NCBI RefSeq assembly: GCF_021739025.1
Contig: NZ_JAKKOT010000003.1
Span: forward strand, 558,001-622,000
Direction of reading: 5' to 3'
Length of the DNA stretch: 64,000 nucleotides
Source: Gordonia liuliyuniae
GTDB lineage: Bacteria > Actinomycetota > Actinomycetes > Mycobacteriales > Mycobacteriaceae
Below, in pieces: positions 48,274-55,700 of this stretch. A program made the position numbers and the translations under genes. The stretch's first letter is position 1. The number at the start of each line of letters is the position of its first letter. The notes beneath the pieces are model-generated. The model ran no database searches. It had not been told where the DNA came from and saw only the letters and a list, made by a program, of their open reading frames with translations.

Positions 48274-48627
48274 ATGGCACTGAACGACTGGCAGGACGGC
48301 ACAGAGGGCGGCACCCCGTTGTCCGCGGAGCGGCTGAACGAGCGCGACGCCGCGATCGAGTCGGCCGCGTCGACGGCGACGTGGGGCAGCGTGGCGAACA
48401 AGCCGAGCACCTTCGCGCCGAAGATCGGCACCGGCGCAACCGATGCGGCCGCCGGTAACCACACCCATACCGCGGCCGACGTTGGTGCCGCTCCGGCATC
48501 GCACACGCACACCGTGGCGCAGGTGTCCGGGCTGCAGGCTGCTCTCGACGGCAAGGCGTCGACGTCGGTGACTGCCGACCTCGAAACGCGCCTGGCTGCT
48601 CTGGAAGCGGCCGCGGGCGGCGCGTAA
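48274..48627 (+). CDS. Head fibre or decoration protein
   Basis: 117 residues from ATG 48274 (AAGGAG 7 nt upstream). GNHTHTAADVGAAPASHTHT then VAQVSGLQAALDGKAS is the His-Thr-His repeat seen in phage fibres, where histidines coordinate iron in a trimer. The C-terminus is a short coiled coil (LETRLAALEAAAG). Placed between capsid and tail genes, it is more likely a head fibre. Confidence 0.75.
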   Translation: MALNDWQDGTEGGTPLSAERLNERDAAIESAASTATWGSVANKPSTFAPKIGTGATDAAAGNHTHTAADVGAAPASHTHTVAQVSGLQAALDGKASTSVTADLETRLAALEAAAGGA

Positions 48628-48662
48628 CACGCTCCGCAGCAACACAACTGAACAACTTGGTC

Positions 48663-48682
48663 GACTGGCGGTAGGGGCCGGG
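48663..48682 (+). repeat. 20-nt late-gene element, copy 3
   Basis: GACTGGCGGTAGGGGCCGGG, 26 nt before the ATG of the major tail protein, ribosome site GAGAGG. The region upstream (48628-48662) has no clear -10 box. Confidence 0.85.
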
Positions 48683-48708
48683 CCGGTATCAAACCCTGAG
48701 AGGTAGTC

Positions 48709-49419
48709 ATGCCGAACTCGACCTGGCCGTCCATCCACGCGAAGAAGATGCGCCTGACCAAGCTCGACGGCTGTGGTCAGCCGATCACCACCGCCGGTAA
48801 CAAGTCCATGCTCGTCACGAAGGGCATCGTGAAGGTGTCGCTCACCGCCGAATACGAAGACGGCGAAGACACCGTCAAGAAGGACGGCAACGGCGACATT
48901 TGTGTCCAGCACAAGGACCCCGATCAGCTCAAGTACATGGCACCGGAGATTGAGTTCTGTGGTGTCGACCCGGAGGCGTGGGCGATGATCACCGGGCAGG
49001 ACGTGGTCACCGATGGTGCCGCGAATGCTGTCGGTATCGCGCTCGGTTCGCAGCCGATCGAAGCGAACTTCGCGCTGGAACTGTGGACCGACGTACCCGG
49101 TGCCGCGTGTGGCGCGTCCGGGTTCCAGCCGTTTGGGTACTGGCTGATCCCGTTCATCGGGTCGGGCCGTTTGGGCGACGTCGAGCTGTCGGTGTCGGCG
49201 GCGGAGTTCACGCTGTCGGCGCAGACTAAGCCGGGCAACGGTTGGGCGTCGGGTCCGTACAACGTGGTCCGTGACGAGACCGACGTCGCGGTGCCGCTGC
49301 TGACCGGTCTGAAGTCGTCTCACCACATCTGGTTCCAGCAGACGACTGTCGCTCCGCCGGAGCCGACGGACGGCGCGGTCGAGCTGACCGCCGGTGAGAC
49401 GGACCCGGAAAACCCCTAG
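48709..49419 (+). CDS. Major tail protein
   Basis: 236 residues. Beta-rich: AKKMRLTKLDGCGQPITTAG, KGIVKVSLTAEYEDG, and FGYWLIPFIGSGRLGDVELS, similar to actinophage tail tube proteins. It has its own 20-nt element and terminator and lies before the connector and tape measure genes, the expected place for the tail tube subunit. Confidence 0.83.
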   Translation: MPNSTWPSIHAKKMRLTKLDGCGQPITTAGNKSMLVTKGIVKVSLTAEYEDGEDTVKKDGNGDICVQHKDPDQLKYMAPEIEFCGVDPEAWAMITGQDVVTDGAANAVGIALGSQPIEANFALELWTDVPGAACGASGFQPFGYWLIPFIGSGRLGDVELSVSAAEFTLSAQTKPGNGWASGPYNVVRDETDVAVPLLTGLKSSHHIWFQQTTVAPPEPTDGAVELTAGETDPENP

Positions 49420-49424
49420 AGGCC

Positions 49425-49458
49425 CCGCGGCCGGGTACTGACGTGTACCCGGCCGCGG
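49425..49458 (+). terminator. Terminator after the major tail gene
   Basis: A 14-bp perfect stem, CCGCGGCCGGGTAC / GTACCCGGCCGCGG, with a 6-nt loop, 5 nt past the stop codon. No U-run. Confidence 0.8.
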
Positions 49459-49547
49459 ACCTGTACCCCGGCGAATAGCGCGTCGGCGGGGCAGGATCGG
49501 GCCGACAACAGACGCGCACACACCAGCAACGAAGGCGGGCAGCGGAC

Positions 49548-50315
49548 GTGGGATTCTGTGGATGGGCGGTCACTATTCCGGCCGATCTGGCGGACGAGTG
49601 GCAGGCGGCACCGGCCGAGCTACGCGAGCGCGCGCAGCAGGCGGCGGGCCGCATCCTGTGGACGTTGACCGGGCAGGTGTTCGGTACGTGCCCGGAGACG
49701 GTTCGGCCGTGTTTTCAGCCGCAGGACCACACGACGTACCGCGGTGCTGGTGCCGTGTTTTGGCCGGGTCTCCTAACAGGTGACCCGGCCGCGTCGGGTC
49801 CGTGTGGCTGTTCGGAGGGCTGCAGCGAGGTCGGTTACGACCGGGTCGCGTTGCCGGGGCCGATTGCGTCGATCACGGAGGTCGTTGTCGACGGCGAGGT
49901 TGTCGCCCCGGCCGACTATCGGATCGAGAATCACCGGTGGCTGCATCGGGTCGACGGCGGCCGCTGGCCGACCCATCAGGACTTGCACGCGCCGGACGAC
50001 GGGCCGGGCGCGTTCACTATCCGCTACGAGCGGGGCCTGCCGATCCCGGCCGACGGGCTGTACGCGGGCGGCCGCCTCGCGGTGGAGTTGCTGCGCGGTC
50101 TGTCTGGCGGGGTGTGTGCGCTGCCGTCGGGTGCGACGTCGGTGTCGCGGCAGGGCATCACGGTCGAGCTAGCGGATATGCGCGAGTGGTTCACGAACGG
50201 CGTGACGGGTGTGGAGTCGGTCGACTTGTGGATTATGAGCGTGAACCCGTTCAAGTCGAAGCGGCCCGGACGGGTGACGTCGCCGGACTCGCCCCGCTAC
50301 GTGCGGAGCCGCTGA
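49548..50315 (+). CDS. Head-to-tail adaptor
   Basis: 255 residues from GTG 49548. WAVTIPADLADEWQAAPAEL, RAQQAAGRILWTLTGQVFGT, then a Cys-rich part (CGCSEGCSEVGYDRVAL), LPGPIASITEVVVDGEVVAP, YRIENHRWLHRVDGG. This resembles actinophage adaptor (gp6/gp15-type) proteins that bind the portal. Connector identity inferred from domain pattern and order. Confidence 0.72.
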   Translation: MGFCGWAVTIPADLADEWQAAPAELRERAQQAAGRILWTLTGQVFGTCPETVRPCFQPQDHTTYRGAGAVFWPGLLTGDPAASGPCGCSEGCSEVGYDRVALPGPIASITEVVVDGEVVAPADYRIENHRWLHRVDGGRWPTHQDLHAPDDGPGAFTIRYERGLPIPADGLYAGGRLAVELLRGLSGGVCALPSGATSVSRQGITVELADMREWFTNGVTGVESVDLWIMSVNPFKSKRPGRVTSPDSPRYVRSR

Positions 50316-50316
50316 G

Positions 50317-50826
50317 ATGGAGTGCTCACCGTACCGGCTGGCTGCGATGCTGGCGGCCGCGTTGGAGGCGAACCTACGCGATACCCGCGGCGGCGTCCCG
50401 GATCGGTTGGCGGTCTATCCGCACGTCGATCCGGCGATCGAGTTCTGCCCGGACGGTATGGCGTGGGTGGGTATTGGGTCGATCCGTCCGGCGGCGGGCG
50501 GCGGCCGCGGGTCGGCGTGCGCTATCTCGTGGGACGTGGAGATGGTGGTCGGTGTGGCGCGCTGCTACCCGACGGAGGAGAACAACGGCGCTCCGGCGTT
50601 GGCGGCGGTCGATTCGGCGTCCCGCGACATTCTCGACGACGCGGAGGCGATGCGCCGCGCGGTCCGGGATGCGTTCGAGGATGAGGAGCCGCTGGTGTCG
50701 GGGTGGCAGCCGGTGCCGCCGCGTGGCGGGGTGCATGGCTCGAAGCTGACCGTGTCGGTGCGGGTCGGCATGGGCGACTACACGGAGCCGCGCTCACCGA
50801 TGATGCCCGGCGATCCCCGCGCATAG
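50317..50826 (+). CDS. Head-tail connector or neck protein
   Basis: 169 residues. LAAMLAAALEANLRDTRGGV, AISWDVEMVVGVARCYPTEE, then a C-terminal basic and proline-rich end. It lies between adaptor and HK97 gp10-like genes, where a stopper or neck subunit is encoded. Assignment by position. Confidence 0.62.
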   Translation: MECSPYRLAAMLAAALEANLRDTRGGVPDRLAVYPHVDPAIEFCPDGMAWVGIGSIRPAAGGGRGSACAISWDVEMVVGVARCYPTEENNGAPALAAVDSASRDILDDAEAMRRAVRDAFEDEEPLVSGWQPVPPRGGVHGSKLTVSVRVGMGDYTEPRSPMMPGDPRA

Positions 50827-50856
50827 GACACAACGACAGCGACCCGCCCCCAGTGA

Positions 50857-50877
50857 GGTTACGGTCAAACTGCAACC
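50857..50877. promoter_or_regulatory. Palindromic operator-like site D
   Basis: GGTTAC-GGTCAAACT-GCAACC, with 7-bp arms AGGTTAC/GCAACCT allowing one G-T type mismatch. 26 bp before the small gene at 50904. Confidence 0.55.
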
Positions 50878-50903
50878 TGACCCTCGCTGGTATCGTCACG
50901 ACC

Positions 50904-51053
50904 ATGAGTGAGGTCACCGTTCGCGCTGTTCAGCCCGTTCTCGGGCTGTACGCCGACGCCGTCGTCACCGTCGAACGAACACTCCTCATCGACCGGCACA
51001 TCACCGCCGGGCACCTGATCGTCGAACAGGGGGCCACCGATGGGACACGTTGA
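50904..51053 (+). CDS. 49-residue hypothetical protein
   Basis: VTVRAVQPVLGLYADAVVTV, then TLLIDRHITAGHLIVEQG: a small beta protein. Overlaps the next gene by 14 nt. Possibly a connector cofactor. Confidence 0.55.
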   Translation: MSEVTVRAVQPVLGLYADAVVTVERTLLIDRHITAGHLIVEQGATDGTR

Positions 51054-51480
51054 ACTCCACCGCGCGGCCCTGCAGCGCGGCACACAACGAGCCGCGTACA
51101 GGTGGGCGCACCGCATCGGCACGCGCACCGTCAACGAAGCGAAACGCCGCGCGCCCGTCGACGAGGGCACCCTCCGCGCATCGATCGACTACGTCGCCAC
51201 CGTCGAGAACGGCAGCGCGAAGGTCGTCATCGGGTCGCCGCTGCCCTACGCCGAATACCTACACACGGGAACCGGCATCTACGGGCCGAAGGGCACACCG
51301 ATCGTGCCGGTCACGCGGAAGGCCCTGAAGTTCAAGTGGGACGGCGGAGGCGTGAACACCCGCAGCAAAGACAAGCGCGGGTTCGTGTTCGCGAAGTCCG
51401 TCAAGGGCATCAAGCCGAACCCGTTCCTCGCCGACGCGCTCGAAGCCGTGATCGGTGCCGTCCGACGCCGAACCCGATAG
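51040..51480 (+). CDS. HK97 gp10-like tail completion protein
   Basis: 146 residues. TRTVNEAKRRAPVDEGTLRA, VVIGSPLPYAEYLHTGTGIY, FVFAKSVKGIKPNPFLADAL: the pattern of HK97 gp10/neck proteins that close the head side of the tail. Confidence 0.82.
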   Translation: MGHVELHRAALQRGTQRAAYRWAHRIGTRTVNEAKRRAPVDEGTLRASIDYVATVENGSAKVVIGSPLPYAEYLHTGTGIYGPKGTPIVPVTRKALKFKWDGGGVNTRSKDKRGFVFAKSVKGIKPNPFLADALEAVIGAVRRRTR

Positions 51481-51501
51481 ACCCCAACCAGGAGATGAAG
51501 A

Positions 51502-52080
51502 ATGGCAACCAGCAAGACCCCCGCGAAGAAGGCCGCCCCGCGCCGCGCACCGGCAAAGAAGGCGCTCGCGCCTGTCGCGGAGCCGGACGTCGACCTCGAC
51601 TTCGACGACGCCCCGAACCCTGTCGCCGACCAGGTGAACGACTACCGGCCGTCGCCGAACCCGAAGCTCGCCGACCAGGTGCCGGAAGAGCTGCAGTTCT
51701 CGACCGACTCCGGCGAGTCGCGTGAGCCGGAGAAGGTACTCATCAGCCTGAACGGCCGCCCTCACTACCTGTACGAGCCGTCGCGCGCGATGCTGCTGCT
51801 GCTCGGGTCGGCGCTGGTGTCGACGGAGACGTCCCTCGAAGACCGTATTCGCACCATGATGAACATCATCGACAAGTGTCTCGACTCCGATGGTGTGCGC
51901 GTCGTCCGCGCGGCGATCATGAACTCGGACAACTCGTTCGACGAGGGGCTGCTGTCGACCCTGATGGAGACGATCTTCAACCGGTGGGCACCGACAATGG
52001 CCGACGAACTCAACACCGACACCGCCGCCGCGAAGCCCGCGCAGAACCGCGCAGCACTTCGCGCGTCTGCGCGCAGGTAG
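51502..52080 (+). CDS. Tail assembly chaperone (G-like)
   Basis: 192 residues. Basic Ala/Lys/Pro-rich start (TPAKKAAPRRAPAKKA), then VLISLNGRPHYLYEPSRAML and ETSLEDRIRTMMNIIDKCL, typical of actinophage gpG-type chaperones that hold the tape measure before the tube forms. Ends in TAG 52078-52080; the downstream chaperone frame continues in the same phase. Confidence 0.78.
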   Translation: MATSKTPAKKAAPRRAPAKKALAPVAEPDVDLDFDDAPNPVADQVNDYRPSPNPKLADQVPEELQFSTDSGESREPEKVLISLNGRPHYLYEPSRAMLLLLGSALVSTETSLEDRIRTMMNIIDKCLDSDGVRVVRAAIMNSDNSFDEGLLSTLMETIFNRWAPTMADELNTDTAAAKPAQNRAALRASARR

Positions 52081-52629
52081 TTGGGTCTCGGTCCGCCGTG
52101 GGGCCGTGCCGCTAGCTGGTGGTCGTTGGACGGATACCCGATGCGGGTGCACGCTCCGGCGACCACCAGTTTCGTTTCGGTCCTCACGATGAAAGACGAG
52201 TACGGGCCTGGTTTGTGGGTCGCGTACGAGTGCACCGCGCCCGCGGACCGGTGGCGCATTGCGGAGCGCGCCTACAGCGGCACCCCGCTCGACGTGTTCG
52301 ATCATGCGGCGGACGTCATCGTCGAGAGGCTGACGGGCTGGCACCGGTGGGAGGCGGAGTTCGTGTGGCGGGCGGCGCTGGGTGCGTGGCCGGAGGTCGA
52401 CGGGGACCTCCTCGGGCGGGGCGTCGACGTGTCGCTGCTGCCGCCTGCCCGCGCAACGAACACCGTGTACGCGTGGTTACGGGGGCAGCTCTCGCAGGAC
52501 GATAAGGCGTGGAAGAAGTTTCAGAAGGATATGAGGCACGAGCCGCGCCGCGTGGTCCTCCGCGAAGCCGAGAAGCCTATGCCCGCCGACGACCAGGCAG
52601 AACTCCAACGGTTGATCGCGTCGCAGTAG
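52081..52629 (+). CDS. Second tail assembly chaperone (T-like), same frame as the first
   Basis: 182 residues if TTG 52081 is the start. WVAYECTAPADRWRIAERAY, GWHRWEAEFVWRAALGAWPE and DDKAWKKFQKDM fit the T-type extension. In most tailed phages it is made by a ribosomal frameshift near the end of gpG. Here it is in the same frame, directly after TAG, so a fusion would need stop read-through. ATG 52141 is another possible start. I see no canonical slippery heptamer in the overlap. Confidence 0.68.
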   Translation: MGLGPPWGRAASWWSLDGYPMRVHAPATTSFVSVLTMKDEYGPGLWVAYECTAPADRWRIAERAYSGTPLDVFDHAADVIVERLTGWHRWEAEFVWRAALGAWPEVDGDLLGRGVDVSLLPPARATNTVYAWLRGQLSQDDKAWKKFQKDMRHEPRRVVLREAEKPMPADDQAELQRLIASQ

Positions 52630-52685
52630 CGCAGAGGATCGGGCGCGACCCGATACCCTGGTGATCGAGATTCTAAGTGTGCGCT

Positions 52686-52705
52686 GACTGGCGGTAGGGG
52701 CCGGG
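52686..52705 (+). repeat. 20-nt late-gene element, copy 4
   Basis: GACTGGCGGTAGGGGCCGGG, 23 nt before the tape measure ATG, whose ribosome site is GGGAGG. TACCCT at 52659-52664 is a possible -10 box further upstream. Confidence 0.85.
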
Positions 52706-52728
52706 TGCTGTGGCTGGGAGGCCGTGGC

Positions 52729-55700
52729 ATGACCGAGCCTTGGGCGTCAGCGCACGTCGATGTTGAACTCGACTGGTCCAACCTCGACGAACAACTGATT
52801 CGGCGGCTGACGCGCGCCTCGGATATTGCGCAGCGTGCAGCGTCTCGGAACTTCGGCAAGCTGGCGGGTAACGCGCGCCGCTCGTTCGATCAGGTCGGCG
52901 ACCACTACGACACCGCGATGAAGCGGATGGAGCGGCGCACCATGACGGGCGTCGCGGCGATCAACCGCACCCTCGCCCGTATCCAGCAGAACACGATAGC
53001 GACGATCGACGTGCAGATGCGCGGCGCGGAGGTCGCCGACGTGCGTGCGCTGTCGTCGGCTATCAACCGGCTGCAGCGGTCGCAGGGCAATATTCGTGTG
53101 CAGATCGACGTCTCGGTGTCGGGTATTGCGGAGGTGCGGGAGCTGTCGGCGGCGCTGCGCGCGCTGCCGCGGCGGCAGACTGTCGACGTCGACGTCGACG
53201 TAGATCGGCGGGCGTCGTCGCGGGTGGAGAGCTTGCACCGCGGTCTGGGGAAGTTGGGCGGCGGGTTCGCGCGGTTCGCTAAGTCGGGGCTGTCGGCTGT
53301 CGGGACGATCGGCAAGTTCGCGGGTATCGCGGGCGCGGCTGTGGTTGCTGTCGGGTCGCTGGTGCCGGTGATTGGTGCGCTCGGGGCGGGGCTGGTTGCG
53401 TTGGGCGGGGCGGCGGGCACGGTTGCGGTCGGCGGACTGTTCGCGGTCGTCGCGGCCGGTGCCGCACTGAAGACCGCGTTCTCGGGTGTTGGTGATGCGC
53501 TATCGAACGCGTTCGACCCGGAGAACGCCGAGAAGTTCGAAGAAGCCGTCGCCAAGCTCACCCCGGCGGCTCAGTCGGCGGTCCGGTCTATGCAGGGCCT
53601 CGGCAAGACGTACGCCGACATAGTGAAGAAGCCAGTCCAGGAGGCGATGTTCGCCGGTCTCGCACCGAAGATCGCGGCGCTGCAGCGGTTCATGATCCCG
53701 TTGCGGGATTCTCTCGTCGACGTAGCCGGGGGCTTCAACGACGCCGCGAACGGTGTCCTGCGAATGATCAGCACCACGCAGGGCACGTCGATGGTGAACT
53801 CTCTGCTCGCTGATTCGGGGAAACTCGCGGGCGACTTCGGTAATGCGCTCGTCGCGCTGGTTCCGGGGTTCCTGTCGATTGGCTCGGCGGCTACGTCGGT
53901 TCTCGCTCCGATGTCAACTGGCATCGGAGCTATGGCAGGCAAGTGGTCCGAGACCATGCTGCAGATGCAGCAGACCGGCGAACTGCAGGCGAAGATGAAG
54001 GGGTTGCTCGACACGGCGAAGCAGATCGGTGCGGCGCTGGGGCAGCTTGGCGGGATCATTGGCGGGGTGTTCGCGGCGGCGAAGGCTGCCGGGGACGGTA
54101 ACCCGTTCGGCAACATCATGAACTCGCTGACGCAGATCAACGAGTGGGTGAACGGGCCGGGGCAGCAGGCGCTCACGTCGTTCTTCTCGTCGATCGGTCA
54201 GGCCGTCGGCGCGATTATGCCGGTGTTCCTGCAGGTTGCGGGGATCATCGGCGGGCAGGTCGCACCCATGATCGCGGACCTCATCACCGCTATCGGGCCG
54301 ACGCTGGGAACAATCGTCGAACAGATCGGTCTAGCGTTTGCGGCGCTGCAGCCCGCTATTGGGCCGCTCGGGGATGCGCTCGCGCAGATCGGCACCGCGC
54401 TCGCTCCGGTGCTGCCGATCCTCGGGGAACTCATCGCGAAGTTCGTCGAGGTCGCGGGGCCGGTACTGGGGTCATTGGTGGAGGCTCTGGCCCCGGTTGT
54501 GTCGGCGATCGGCGAGGGGCTAGCTGCCGCGTTCGAGGCACTGAAACCCGCTATCGGACCGATCGGCCAGGTATTCCAGGCCCTCTCGCCGGTACTAACG
54601 CAGATTGCATCGGTGCTCGCAGACGTTCTGGTGGCTGCGATCCAGGCGATCGTCCCGATCATTCCGCCGATAGCCGAGGGCTTCTCGCAGGTGATGGCGG
54701 CCCTGCAGCCGTTGCTCCCGGTGATTGGTGATGCGCTCATCCAGATCATTACGGCGCTCGCGCCGATGCTGCAGCAGATGGCTACGGCGTGGCTGCAGAT
54801 CGTCACCGCGCTGACTCCGCTGATCCCGCCGCTGATCCAGATTGTGTCGGCGCTGCTGCCGCCGCTCATCCAGTTGGTCACGGCACTGCTGCCGATCATC
54901 ACGATGGGCGCGCAGGTGTTCGCGATGCTCGTCACGGCGATCATGCCGGTGGTGCTCATCATCGTGCGGGTGGTGGCGGCGTTCGCGCAGCTCCTCGGCA
55001 TGATTATTGGTTTCGTCGCGCAGGCGCTCGCGCTCATCATCGGCTGGGTGACGGGCATCATCACTGGGTTCGTCAACATGGTGACGACCGTCGTGTCGAC
55101 GGTGTCCGGTTGGGTGTCGAGCGTGATCGGGTTCTTCACCGATCTTGTCGCGCGCGGCTGGCAAGCGGTGCAGGACTTGTGGAACAAGGTGTCGAACGGG
55201 TTCTCGAACGGTGTGACGACGGCGGTCAACTTCGTGAAGGAGCTGCCGGGCAAGGTCAAGAACATCTTCTCCGATGCCGGGTCGTGGCTGATCGACATGG
55301 GTAAGAAGATTATCGAGGGCCTGATCAACGGCATTAAGTCGATGGGCGGCATGATCGGCGACGCGATCAAGTCGATAGTCCCGGACCCCATCGAACGGTT
55401 CGTCCCGTTCTTGTCGGTGGGCGGCTGGGTGCCGAAGTTCGCGTCGGGTGGCGCGATTCCGGCGCTCGCCGCGGGCGGCTCCGCGGGCGCTGTGAGCAAG
55501 GCGTCGACGCCGATCAAGCCGGGCGGCTACATCGTGAACGCGGGCGCGACCAAGCAGAACAAGAAGCTGCTGTCGCGCGTCGCGCCGAAGGGCCGTGTCC
55601 TGTCCGGTCCGGGCACCGGCACGTCCGATTCGATCGCGGGCAAGTGGGGCGGCAAGACGGTCGCGGCGGTATCGCGCGGCGAATACTACGTGCCGCCGGA

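Noticed and set aside
45365..48655. Very long minus-strand open frame (over 1000 codons) opposite the capsid genes
   Set aside because: It mirrors the codon bias of the major capsid and neighbouring genes, has Arg/Gly/Val-rich shadow composition and no domain.
52040..52095. Classical -1 or +1 slippery site for the tail chaperones
   Set aside because: No X-XXY-YYZ heptamer seen, and the second frame is already in phase with the first.
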